DNA from: Tremella fuciformis
Taxonomy: Eukaryota > Basidiomycota > Tremellomycetes > Tremellales > Tremellaceae
Length of the DNA: 64,000 bases
Assembly: GCA_032768795.1 (NCBI GenBank)
Contig: CP136492.1
Location: 1,922,001-1,986,000, forward strand
Direction: 5' to 3'
The notes beneath the pieces were generated by a model, which worked only from the letters and a program-made list of their open reading frames with translations, had not been told where the DNA came from and did not search any database. Shown here piece by piece: positions 20,811-32,100 of the stretch (its first letter is position 1; the number at the start of each line of letters is the position of its first letter). The position numbers and the translations under genes are program-made.

Positions 20811-22396
20811 TCAATCTGATCTTTGCTGAACTCCAAGTAAGTCCCTCAGCCTGTTGAATACCTCTGCTGGGAGCGCCTTGGTGAGGAGATCTGCCATGTT
20901 CTCAGCTGATGGGACATGTGATAGGGTCACTGTGTTGTCCTCCACCTTCTCCCTGACAAATTTGTGTCTCATGTCAATGTGCTTTGACTTGTCATGGTTG
21001 ACTGGGTTCTTTGACAAGGCAATTGCTCCATTGTTGTCGTTTAGAATTGGCAATGGCTGTTCCAATTCAAGCTGGAGATCACTGAGAAGTTGCCTGAGCC
21101 AAATGGCTTGCCTGGTTGCTTCAGAAGAGGCCATGAGCTCTGCTTCTGTGGTAGAAAGCGCCACTGTATTTTGTCGCCGACTTTTCCAGGCCACAACTCC
21201 ACCATAGACTTTGAAGATGTAGCCTGTGGTTGATCTCCTGGTGTCTAGATTGCCTCCCCAGTCTGCATCTGCATAGCCCAGAGCAATTCTGTTTGAGTTC
21301 TCTTTGTTGAAGGTCAAACAAAGGTCTGTGGTGCCTCTGATATACCGAAGCAGATGTTTGGCCGCTTTCCAGTGCTCTGTGTTGTACTTGGAAATATATC
21401 TTGACAGCAGAGAGGCTGGAAAGGCAAGATCCGGTCTTGTGATTGTTGAGGCATAGAGAATGGCTCCCACTGCTTGGGCATATGGGTAATGCTTTGCCTC
21501 CTCAAACTCGGTATCTGTGGCTGGAATGGGGCGAAAATTGGTAGGCAGAGGAGTTCTGGCTGGGTTGCAGTCACTCATACCAAACCGGTCCAAAATTGAC
21601 TCCAAATAATGTTCTTGACTCATGAACAGCTTGTTTTGAGTCCGATCTCGATGAATATTGAAGCCTAGGAAATAGGAAACCGGCCCTGAGTCCTTACACT
21701 CAAATTCTGAGTTGAGAGCGCTTTTGAAAGCGTCCAAATACTTTCTGTTGTTGCAAGCAATCAACTGATCATCCACATGAACAGAGAGCATGAGGAAATT
21801 GCCATTTTCGAATTTGTAGTAAAGACAGGGGTCTGCAGAGGTTGGTTTGAGGCCTTGAGATCGAAGCCAATTATCTAGAGCCTTGTTGAAGCATCTAGGA
21901 GATTGCTTCAAGCCATAAAGCGATTTTCTGAGTCGCAAAATTTGGCCTGCAGGAATGTTGGAGCCTTCTGGTGGTTCCATATATATCTCCTCCTCTAAAT
22001 CGCCATTGAGGAAGGCTGCAATGATGTCTACTTGGTCACACTCCATGTTAAAGTGATTGACCAATGCCAGGAAGACTCTGATAGTGTCCTTGTGTGCAAC
22101 AGAGGCAAATAACTCGTTGAAATCGAGTCCTTCAATCTGGGAATAACCCTTGGCAACAAATCTGGCCTTGTAGGTTGAAGGTTGGCCGGTTTCACCATCA
22201 ATTTTCCGAGTGTAGACCCATTTGCCTTTGAGAACTCTTTGATTTGAGCGATCCACAAGCTCCCAAACTCGATATTTGTCCATTTTGGCAAGCTCTGAGT
22301 CCATGCTGGCTCTCCAGTGCTCCCACTCGCCAGAATTTCGCGCTTGCAAGTATGTTTGAGGTATATTGGTTGCAAGTAAGGCATAGGCAATGTTTG
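20811..22396 (-). pseudogene. Copia C4 Gag-Pol piece 4 (RT and RNase H)
   Basis: The C-terminal 528 codons, with stop at 20811-20813. It contains most of the RT (VDIIAAFLNGDLEEEIYMEPPEG, VHVDDQLIA) and RNase H (GYADADWGGNLDTRRST, TTEAELMASSEATRQ). It is interrupted upstream at GTTTG (22392-22396) by C5. With the three other pieces it rebuilds a 1341-codon frame, so C4 was intact when it was hit. Confidence 0.85.
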
Positions 22397-22556
22397 TGTC
22401 GGATGAATAAGAAGTGCATAGAGAGAGTTCCCTGCTCACAGAGCAGGAAAAGCGATGCTATGGATATGAAACACTTCAGGGGAAGTGGGAGAAAGCGATG
22501 TGGCAGTGTGGCAGTGTGGCACAGATCAGTATTGCTCACAATTCCGACACTCCCAC

Positions 22557-25500
22557 TCAATCTGATCTTTGCTGAACTCCAAGTAGATCCCTCAGCCTGT
22601 TGAATACCTCTGCTGGGAGCGCCTTAGTGAGGAGATCCGCCATGTTCTCAGCTGATGGCACATGGGACAGTGTCACTGTGTTGTCCTCCACCTTCTCCCT
22701 GACAAACTTGTGTCTCATATCAATGTGCTTTGACTTGTCATGGTTGACTGGGTTCTTTGACAAGGCAATTGCTCCATTGTTGTCGTTTAGAATTGGCAAT
22801 GGCTGGTCCAATTCGAGCTGGAGATCACTGAGAAGTTGCCTGAGCCAAATGGCTTGTCTGGTCGCTTCAGAAGAGGCCATAAGCTCTGCTTCTGTGGTGG
22901 AAAGCGCCACTGTATTTTGACGTCGACTTTTCCAGGCCACAACTCCACCATAGACCTTGAAGATGTAGCCTGTAGTCGATCTCCTTGTATCTAGATCGCC
23001 TCCCCAGTCTGCATCTGCATAGCCCAGAGCAATCCTGTTTGAATTCTCTTTGTTGAAGGTCAAACAAAGGTCTGTGGTGCCTCTGATGTACCGAAGTAGA
23101 TGTTTGGCCGCTTTCCAGTGCTCTGTGTTGTATTTGGATATATATCTTGACAGCAGGGAAGCTGGAAAAGCGAGATCTGGTCTTGTGATTGTTGAGGCAT
23201 AAAGAATGGCTCCCACTGCTTGGGCATATGGGTAGTGCTTTGCCTCCTCATACTCGGTATCTGTGGCTGGAATAGGGCGAAAATTGGCAGGCAGAGGAGT
23301 TCTGGCTGGGTTGCAGTCACTCATACCAAACCGGTCCAAAATTGACTCCAAATAATGTTCTTGACTCATGAACAGCTTGTTCTGAGTCCGATCTCGATGT
23401 ATATTGAATCCCAAGAAGTAGGAGACTGGACCTGAGTCCTTGCACTCAAATTCTGAGTTGAGAGCAATTTTGAATGCGTCCAAATACTTTCTGTTGTTGC
23501 AAGCAATCAACTGATCATCCACATGAACAGAGAGCATGAGGAAATTGCCATTTTCGAATTTGTAGTAAAGACAGGGGTCTGCAGAGGTTGGTTTGAGGCC
23601 TTGAGATCGAAGCCAATTATCTAGAGCCTTGTTGAAGCATCTAGGAGATTGCTTCAAGCCATAAAGCGATTTTCTGAGTCGCAAAATTTGGCCTGCAGGA
23701 ATGTTGGAGCCTTCTGGTGGTTCCATATATATCTCCTCCTCTAAATCGCCATTGAGGAAGGCTGCAATGATGTCTACTTGGTCACACTCCATGTTAAAGT
23801 GATTGACCAATGCCAGGAAGACTCTGATAGTGTCCTTGTGTGCAACAGAGGCAAATAACTCGTTGAAATCGAGTCCTTCAATCTGGGAATAACCCTTGGC
23901 AACAAATCTGGCCTTGTAGGTTGAAGGTTGGCCGGTTTCACCATCAATTTTCCGAGTGTAGACCCATTTGCCTTTGAGAACTCTTTGATTTGAGCGATCC
24001 ACAAGCTCCCAAACTCGATATTTGTCCATTTTGGCAAGCTCTGAGTCCATGCTGGCTCTCCAGTGCTCCCACTCGCCAGAATTTCGCGCTTGCAAGTATG
24101 TTTGAGGTATATTGGTTGCAAGTAAGGCATAGGCAATGTTTGCTCCTTCAAATTCCTCATCATCTCGCAAATTCAGCTCATCTGAGCTTTCAGAGCTTGA
24201 TTCAGAGTCTGTGTTATCGCCATTATGCCCCCCTTGCTGCGGTATTGCTGGAGCGGAAGCGCGGCGTTCTGCAGCAACTTGGCGATGATGATCTCTTTCA
24301 ATGAGTTTGGGAGCTGGTTTGTTGTTTTGCTGCTCATTTGCCAAATTCCGGAAGAACCGCTCAACCTCCTGCATTCCCTGTTTTGGTGGCGGTAGAGGCT
24401 CCTGCAGACAATCTTCCTGCAAAAGGACAGGTTCATCGGACTCGATTTGAGGCCGTGAATCATTAAGTTCCAATTCCGGAATTTCAATTTGCTGAGAATT
24501 GAATTCTGTGTTCGCAAAAACAACATCCCGGCTGATTGTGATGCTGCCGGTCACTTTGGAATATATCCGGTAATTGTTGGTGGCCTCTTGATACCCCACA
24601 AGGATCCCCTCTTGATATCTTGGTGCAAGCTTATTCTTCTCAATGTGATTTCGGAAAAATGCCTTGCAGCCAAATGGTTGAAGGTGTGTAATTTGGCAAT
24701 TTCGATTTTGCCATTTGTCTTCAGGTATTTCCTGCCTTGGCCCACAGGGTGTGCGGTTTCGAGTGTAGGCTATATAATTTGCCGCTTCAGCCCAAAGATT
24801 TTGAGGTAATCCGGAATGAACAAGCACGGTTCTGACACCATTGAGGATTGTGAGATGCAATCTTTCAACTCGCCCATTTTGAGTGTGCGCATCTGGTGGG
24901 ACCTGAATATGCTGAATTCCGTGATTCCTCATGAATTGTTTCCACTCATTTGAGGAGAATTCACCACCATTGTCGGATCTGATTGTTTTGACCTTTGTAG
25001 ACAATTGGCGCTCAACCAAGGCAATGTATTGCTGAATCGCCTCAAACGCTCCTGATTTCTGTTTGAGGAAATATAAATGCGATTTCCTTGTGAAATCGTC
25101 ATAACAGGTCAAGAAATATCGAGCACCATTGAGAGATGGCACTCTGGCTGGACCCCACAAGTCAATATGGATAATTTCAAGCGGTGTTGAAGCTCTGATA
25201 TCGCTTGGCAATGATGGAAGTCGACCTGTTTTACCCAAAATGCAGCTCTGGCACTGGAATGACTTTGCATCTGATGCTGAAATTTCGATATTGCCCATTC
25301 TCCCACTCCTGATGACTCTCATGACTGCAGATATATTCAAATGGCCAAGTCGCTCATGGATGTCTTGTATTTCAGCAATGGAAGCGATATTGGCTGAGGC
25401 GCTTGCCTGCTGATGCACATATAGGCCGGATCGCTTGGTAGCTGTGAAGACCTGTGCTCCAGACTTGATATCGCATAATTTCGCATTTCCGGCTGTAAAT

Positions 25501-26582
25501 TTCCATTCCAAGCCTTGTGGAGTTGCAGAGACCGAAATGAGGTTCCGGTCCAGCCCAGGAATATATAGGCAGCCTGGAAAAGCGATTCCGGCAAGGTAGA
25601 GGGTACCGGTCATGTTGCAGGGCAGATGTGCTGAATTGCCAAATCGGACTTGCATTTTCTGAGCCGGTTTGAGATCCGACAGCATCTGAGCATCATTGCA
25701 CATATGATGGGTTGCTCCAGAATCGATAATAAATTCATAGCGGTCGCATTTTGCATGATAGGCTGATGCGGTCGCTACTGCATTGAAAGCAGATGCTGGC
25801 CCAATGTCGGTATCGGTCTCAGGGCTGACAGAGGCAATTTCGGCCTTGGGCGGAATTCTTTGTGTCTGCTTGATCCGATTTTGTTGATTATGGCATTCTG
25901 CATTGCTGTGGCCATGAATCCGGTGATGATCGCAATATTTTGACATATCTCTGGGAGGTCTTGCCGGTCTCCTTGTTGCTGCAGCAAAAGCTGTGGCCGA
26001 TTCCGAATTTTTCCGCCTCTCATATTCAGCCTGGACTGCCGATTTCACCTCTGAAGAGCTGAGAGGCTGTCGCATCCACAGATTTTGCTTTGTGGTCGCA
26101 TAAGACTCAGGAAGCGCCAGTGTCATGCAGAAAGCAAGGATTTTATCGGAAATAATTTCGCCTGAGCTGTTCAACTGGGTGTGGGCGCTCTGCTGTGCAG
26201 CCAAAGTCGGCATTGGGTCTTCTCCATCGATAATTGAAGCCCTGGCAAGCGATTGGAAAAGAGCGGCTTGCCTGGCACCGGTAGAGGCGGAATGCTGCCG
26301 TTTCAACTCCTCCCAAAGCGATTTTGGAGAGGGTGATGTCCAGTCTTTGACTGAGGCCGGTAAAGCAGCTTGGACGGTCTCAGAGAGGCTCTGAAATATA
26401 ATCGAAAAGGCCTTATCGAATTTGAGCTGCTCTGCAGCTGAAATTGGCGAAACAGGTTCGATTCTGATACAGGCAAGCAAGCCCTTGCCCATAAGAGTGG
26501 TGGCGATATGCGATTCCCATTGAGGATAATTATCGCTGCCTTTCAAAGTAACAACTTTGATTTTGATTTCGCTCTCCTCCAT
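22557..26582 (-). CDS. gag-pol: Copia C5 Gag-Pol polyprotein
   Basis: 1341 aa in one frame, with no frameshift. Order: Gag (1 to about 200), knuckle C-x2-H-x4-H-x4-C (CDHHRIHGHSNAEC), aspartic protease (FIIDSGATHHMC), GAG-preintegrase (HERLGHLNIS..CQSCILGK), integrase with D (IHIDLWGP), D (RSDNGGEF) and E (NGRVERLH), an acidic linker (SESSSESSDELNLRDDEEFE), RT with HVDD and RNase H. Gag, PR, IN, RT and RNase H are released by the protease and act in cytoplasmic particles (known for Ty1/copia). No stop or frameshift is seen. PR-IN-RT-RH order places it in Ty1/copia. Confidence 0.95.
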   Translation of the reverse strand: MEESEIKIKVVTLKGSDNYPQWESHIATTLMGKGLLACIRIEPVSPISAAEQLKFDKAFSIIFQSLSETVQAALPASVKDWTSPSPKSLWEELKRQHSASTGARQAALFQSLARASIIDGEDPMPTLAAQQSAHTQLNSSGEIISDKILAFCMTLALPESYATTKQNLWMRQPLSSSEVKSAVQAEYERRKNSESATAFAAATRRPARPPRDMSKYCDHHRIHGHSNAECHNQQNRIKQTQRIPPKAEIASVSPETDTDIGPASAFNAVATASAYHAKCDRYEFIIDSGATHHMCNDAQMLSDLKPAQKMQVRFGNSAHLPCNMTGTLYLAGIAFPGCLYIPGLDRNLISVSATPQGLEWKFTAGNAKLCDIKSGAQVFTATKRSGLYVHQQASASANIASIAEIQDIHERLGHLNISAVMRVIRSGRMGNIEISASDAKSFQCQSCILGKTGRLPSLPSDIRASTPLEIIHIDLWGPARVPSLNGARYFLTCYDDFTRKSHLYFLKQKSGAFEAIQQYIALVERQLSTKVKTIRSDNGGEFSSNEWKQFMRNHGIQHIQVPPDAHTQNGRVERLHLTILNGVRTVLVHSGLPQNLWAEAANYIAYTRNRTPCGPRQEIPEDKWQNRNCQITHLQPFGCKAFFRNHIEKNKLAPRYQEGILVGYQEATNNYRIYSKVTGSITISRDVVFANTEFNSQQIEIPELELNDSRPQIESDEPVLLQEDCLQEPLPPPKQGMQEVERFFRNLANEQQNNKPAPKLIERDHHRQVAAERRASAPAIPQQGGHNGDNTDSESSSESSDELNLRDDEEFEGANIAYALLATNIPQTYLQARNSGEWEHWRASMDSELAKMDKYRVWELVDRSNQRVLKGKWVYTRKIDGETGQPSTYKARFVAKGYSQIEGLDFNELFASVAHKDTIRVFLALVNHFNMECDQVDIIAAFLNGDLEEEIYMEPPEGSNIPAGQILRLRKSLYGLKQSPRCFNKALDNWLRSQGLKPTSADPCLYYKFENGNFLMLSVHVDDQLIACNNRKYLDAFKIALNSEFECKDSGPVSYFLGFNIHRDRTQNKLFMSQEHYLESILDRFGMSDCNPARTPLPANFRPIPATDTEYEEAKHYPYAQAVGAILYASTITRPDLAFPASLLSRYISKYNTEHWKAAKHLLRYIRGTTDLCLTFNKENSNRIALGYADADWGGDLDTRRSTTGYIFKVYGGVVAWKSRRQNTVALSTTEAELMASSEATRQAIWLRQLLSDLQLELDQPLPILNDNNGAIALSKNPVNHDKSKHIDMRHKFVREKVEDNTVTLSHVPSAENMADLLTKALPAEVFNRLRDLLGVQQRSD

Positions 26583-27628
26583 TCTGCTGATAATTATATC
26601 TCGAGAACGGTCGAACCGATTGGGTTGCCGTTGAGAGGGGTAATGTAGGCCGGTGGGAGGTATATTGTGTGCGAAGGAGAAATTTTAATTATGCGAGTGT
26701 CAGCTGCAATCGCAAAAGTTTGAATGAGACTCTCAAAGAGACTCAGCTGAAAGCGAGAGCAGCTTGAAATGCCAGACGGCTCAGAGGCTGCCCACCAGAT
26801 TTCACTGGATTCTGCGGCCACCGGAACGGTGTACGACCTCCTGGGTGCTCCACCAAGCTTGGGAATCGGCCCAAAGTTTGATTTCTGCAGAGCCAAGTCC
26901 GGATTTGCTCGAACTCCCTCGATGTAACCTAGACCGGCCAGGATTTGCCTTCACTTGCCAAGCCCAGCAAGCCTTGACTTCACCCAGCGATAGGGCCAAA
27001 GCGATAGGGTGATTGTTGTAAAATCGGAAATCCGATTTCAGGAATGATGGTAGAATTCAAGAACGAGTGAGCCGATTGTGCTCTGCCGGTGCTGGAATAT
27101 AGACTGTAGTGGCCTCTATGTTGTGTAGGAGTGGCAGGCGGGTCGGTGGAGCGATAGGCGAGAAATCGAATTCTTTGTATGAGAAGACTCAACTCCAAAT
27201 TTGCAGTTTGCCGGAATTGAAAAATCGATTTCTCAAGAACAGTGGATGCTGCTGTGGTGTGCTTTGCCGAGGTGATGGATGCAACGATAGACACCGCTGT
27301 GTAAAACGGAGAGCGCGATCGGACCGGTGGAGCGCGAGAAATCGGCAAAGTTGTGAACGTCCGTTATGTCGGCCTTCTGTGAGTGCTGGACTCTTCAGGG
27401 ACCGTAAGACGTGTGCTTGCACTGTAGAGAGAGTGCTGTGTCGTTCTGGCGCTTGTAGATGAAGCGACAGAGATGGTAGGTATGCCGGAAGCCGTGTATT
27501 CGGCAAAGGCAATTGCTGGTCAACCGCTGGCGCTACCGGGAAACCGAGGATACCTCGTGAAAGAGCGCGTCGAGCTCTATTGGGTAGCTTGTTGGCAGGC
27601 GAATCGGGTGCGATTCAGGCTCATAACC
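26583..27628 (-). other. Copia C5 leader
   Basis: 1046 bp between the PBS and the ATG at 26582. It includes the hairpin next to the PBS and a block conserved in all copies (about 26690-27000), with no conserved open frame. It is identical to the C4 leader at 51883-52928 by eye. Confidence 0.75.
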
Positions 27629-27781
27629 TGTCGGATGAATAAGAAGTGCATAGAGAGAGTTCCCTGCTCACAGAGCAGGAAAAGCGATGCTATGGATATG
27701 AAACACTTCAGGGGAAGTGGGAGAAAGCGATGTGGCAGTGTGGCAGTGTGGCACAGATCAGTATTGCTCACAATTCCGACA
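27629..27781 (-). repeat. Copia C5 5' LTR (beta type)
   Basis: 153 bp, same as 22397-22549. The middle segment (TGGATATGAAACACTTCAGG...) is unlike the corresponding TATA-like segment of gamma and delta LTRs, so the promoter part differs between subfamilies. Confidence 0.9.
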
Positions 27782-27786
27782 GTTTG

Positions 27787-29159
27787 CTCCTTCAAATTCC
27801 TCATCATCTCGCAAATTCAGCTCATCTGAGCTTTCAGAGCTTGATTCAGAGTCTGTGTTATCGCCATTATGCCCCCCTTGCTGCGGTATTGCTGGAGCGG
27901 AAGCGCGGCGTTCTGCAGCAACTTGGCGATGATGATCTCTTTCAATGAGTTTGGGAGCTGGTTTGTTGTTTTGCTGCTCATTTGCCAAATTCCGGAAGAA
28001 CCGCTCAACCTCCTGCATTCCCTGTTTTGGTGGCGGTAGAGGCTCCTGCAGACAATCTTCCTGCAAAAGGACAGGTTCATCGGACTCGATTTGAGGCCGT
28101 GAATCATTAAGTTCCAATTCCGGAATTTCAATTTGCTGAGAATTGAATTCTGTGTTCGCAAAAACAACATCCCGGCTGATTGTGATGCTGCCGGTCACTT
28201 TGGAATATATCCGGTAATTGTTGGTGGCCTCTTGATACCCCACAAGGATCCCCTCTTGATATCTTGGTGCAAGCTTATTCTTCTCAATGTGATTTCGGAA
28301 AAATGCCTTGCAGCCAAATGGTTGAAGGTGTGTAATTTGGCAATTTCGATTTTGCCATTTGTCTTCAGGTATTTCCTGCCTTGGCCCACAGGGTGTGCGG
28401 TTTCGAGTGTAGGCTATATAATTTGCCGCTTCAGCCCAAAGATTTTGAGGTAATCCGGAATGAACAAGCACGGTTCTGACACCATTGAGGATTGTGAGAT
28501 GCAATCTTTCAACTCGCCCATTTTGAGTGTGCGCATCTGGTGGGACCTGAATATGCTGAATTCCGTGATTCCTCATGAATTGTTTCCACTCATTTGAGGA
28601 GAATTCACCACCATTGTCGGATCTGATTGTTTTGACCTTTGTAGACAATTGGCGCTCAACCAAGGCAATGTATTGCTGAATCGCCTCAAACGCTCCTGAT
28701 TTCTGTTTGAGGAAATATAAATGCGATTTCCTTGTGAAATCGTCATAACAGGTCAAGAAATATCGAGCACCATTGAGAGATGGCACTCTGGCTGGACCCC
28801 ACAAGTCAATATGGATAATTTCAAGCGGTGTTGAAGCTCTGATATCGCTTGGCAATGATGGAAGTCGACCTGTTTTACCCAAAATGCAGCTCTGGCACTG
28901 GAATGACTTTGCATCTGATGCTGAAATTTCGATATTGCCCATTCTCCCACTCCTGATGACTCTCATGACTGCAGATATATTCAAATGGCCAAGTCGCTCA
29001 TGGATGTCTTGTATTTCAGCAATGGAAGCGATATTGGCTGAGGCGCTTGCCTGCTGATGCACATATAGGCCGGATCGCTTGGTAGCTGTGAAGACCTGTG
29101 CTCCAGACTTGATATCGCATAATTTCGCATTTCCGGCTGTAAATTTCCATTCCAAGCCT
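27787..29159 (-). pseudogene. Copia C4 Gag-Pol piece 3 (preintegrase, integrase, linker)
   Basis: Carries the GAG-preintegrase, the whole integrase core and the acidic linker of C4. It is identical by eye to the matching part of C5. It is cut at AGCCT (29155-29159) by C6 and resumes at 34570. Confidence 0.87.
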
Positions 29160-32100
29160 TGTCAGAATTGTGAGCAATACTGATCTGTGCCACACTGCCA
29201 CACTGCCACATCGCTTTATACCTTTCCTATTACATAAGAAAACTCTTGTAGCTTCGCTTTTCCTGCTCTGTGAGCAGGGAACTGTCTCTATGCATTTCTT
29301 ATCCATCCGACAGGTTATGAGCCTGAATCGCACCCGATTCGCCTGCCGACAAGCGACCCAATAGAGCTCGACGTGCTCTTTCACGAGGTATCCTCGGATT
29401 TACGGTAGCTTCCGTGGTTCACCCGCAATCGCCTTCGCCATTTACACGGCTTCCGGCTTCTCTACCATCTCTGTCGCTTCACCTACAAACGCCAGAACGA
29501 CACAGCACTCTATCTACAGTGCAAGCACACGTCTTACGGCCCCTGAAGAGTCCAGCACTCACAGAAGGCCGAGATAACGGACGTTTACAACTTGGACGAT
29601 TTCTCGCGTTCTATCAGCCCGATCGGTCTCTCTGTTTTACACAACACTTGTGATCACTGCGTCTACCGTTCCTGTAAAGGATTTCGCAGTGCGGGGTGTT
29701 GTTCAAGAGATATCAATTTATCATTTCCGAGAAACTCAGAATTTGGAGTTGAGTCTTTCAGCACCAGAAATCCGATTTCTCGCCCATCGCTGCACCGATC
29801 CGCCCGCCGCTTCTAGACAACATAACGGCACCTACGGACTGAATTTGGGCTTCAGTAGAGCTCAATTGGCTCACTCGTTCTCGAGTTATTGCCTTATTAC
29901 TGCAATCGGATTTTCCGATTTAACAACATCATCACTGCTGCCCTATCGCTGGGTGAAATCGCGGCCTGCTGGGCTTGGCAGGTGAAGGCAAACGTCCTAG
30001 ACCGCACTGCTAGGTCACATCGAGGGAGTTCAAGCAAATCCGGACTTGGCTCTGCAGAAATCAATTCTAGGCCGATCCCTAGCATTGCTGGAGCATCCAG
30101 GAGGTCGTACACCGTTCCGGTGGCCGCAGAATCCAGTGAAACCTGGTGGGCAGCCTCTGAGCCTCTGGCAATTCAAGCTGCTCTCGCTTTCAGCTGAGTC
30201 TCTTTGAGAGTCTCATTCAAACTTTTGCGATTGCAGCTGACACTCGCATATTTAAAATTTCTCCTTCGCACACGATATACCTCCTACCGGTCAACCTTAC
30301 CCCTCTCAACGGCAACCCAATCGGCCCGTCCGTTCTCGAGATATAATTATTGGCAGAATGGAGGAGAGCGAAATCAAAATCAAAGTTGTTACTCTGAAAG
30401 GCAGCGATAATTATCCTCAATGGGAATCGCATATTGCCACCACTCTTATGGGCAAGGGCTTGCTTGCCTGCATCAGAACCGAGCCGATTTCGCCAATTTC
30501 AGCTGCAGACCAGCTCAAATTCGATAAATCGTTTGCGATAATTTTCCAGAGCCTCTCTGAGACCGTCCAGGCTGCTCTACCGGCTACAGTCAAAGATTGG
30601 ACCTCCCCATCACCCAAATCGCTTTGGGACGAGTTGAAACGGCAGCATTCTGCCTCTACTGGTGCCAGGCAGGCCGCTCTTTTCCAATCTCTTGCCAGGG
30701 CCGAAATTATCGATGGAGAAGATCCGATGCCAATTCTAGCAGCCCAGCAGAGCGCCCATACTCAGCTCAACAGCTCTGGCGAAATTATTTCCGATAAAAT
30801 CCTTGCTTTCTGCATGACTCTTGCTCTCCCTGAGTCATATGCGACCACAAAGCAGAATCTATGGATGCGACAGCCTCTCAGCTCTTCAGAGGTCAAATCG
30901 GCAGTCCAGGCTGAATATGAGAGGCGGAAAAATTCGGATTCAGCTACAGCTCTTGCTGCAATGAAGAGACCGGCATTCAAGCCAAATCGCCCCAGAGACA
31001 TGTCAAAATATTGCGATTATCACCGGATTCATGGCCACAGCAATGCAGAGTGTCATAATCAGCAAAATCGGATCAAGCAGACACAAAGAATTCCGCCCAA
31101 GGCCGAGATTGCCTCCGTCAGCCCTGAGATCGATACCGACATTGGAACAGCATCTGCTTTCAATGCAGTAGCGACCGCATCCGCCCATCATGCAAAATGC
31201 GACCGCTATGAATTTATTGTCGATTCTGGAGCAACACATCACATGTGTAATGATGCTCAAATGCTATCGGATCTGAAACCGGCTCAGAAAATGCAAGTCC
31301 GGTTTGGCAATTCAGCACATCTGCCTTGCAACATGACCGGCACTCTCTACCTTGCCGGAATCGCTTTTCCGGGCTGCCTCTATATTCCTGGGCTGGATCG
31401 GAACCTCATCTCGGTCTCTGCAACTCCACAAGGCTTGGGATGGAGATTTGCGGCCGGAAATGCAACCTTGTGCCAAATCAGCACCGGAAATACTTTTCTC
31501 AAAGCCCCAAAGCGATCCGGCCTCTATATATACCAGGAGGCAAGCGCATCAGCAAATATTGCTTCTGCAGCTGATTTACAAGACATCCATGAGCGACTTG
31601 GCCATTTGAATATATCTGCAGTCATGAGAGTCATCAGGAGTGGAAGAATGGGCGATATCGAAATTTCAGCTTCAGATGCAAAGTCATTCCAGTGCCAAAG
31701 CTGCATTCTGGGCAAAACCGGCCGGCTTCCATCTTTGCCAAGCGATATCAGAGCATCTACACCGCTTGAGATCGTCCACATTGATTTATGGGGGCCTGCC
31801 AGAGTGGCCTCTGCAAATGGAGCTCGATATTTCCTCACTTGTTATGATGATTTCACCAGAAAAGCCCATCTCTATTTTCTGAAGCAAAAGTCTGGCGCAT
31901 TTGAGGCGATTCAGCAATATATTGCTCTAGTTGAAAGACAGCTATCCACCAAAGTCAAGACAATCAGATCTGACAATGGTGGTGAATTCTCCTCTAATGA
32001 GTGGAAACAATTCATAAGGAATCACGGAATTCAGCATATTCAAGTCCCACCAGATGCGCACACTCAAAATGGGCGGGTTGAGCGATTGCATCTTACAATT

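Larger units (their letters stand above)
22397..27781 (-). mobile_element. Copia C5: complete element, beta subfamily
   Basis: 5385 bp with identical-looking 153-bp LTRs at 22397-22549 and 27629-27781 and target duplication GTTTG (22392-22396 and 27782-27786). It is inserted into C4 in the same orientation. The minus-strand PBS GGTTATGAGCCTGAATC abuts the 5' LTR at 27628. The 5' LTR is followed by a 1046-bp leader and one long Gag-Pol frame. Its sequence agrees closely with the beta part of C4. Confidence 0.95.

Noticed and set aside
29650..29985. Small open frames in the copia leaders (for example 111 codons here; 27280-27512; 35441-35833)
   Set aside because: They shift or break between subfamilies and lack a shared protein. 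They are kept only between near-identical copies.
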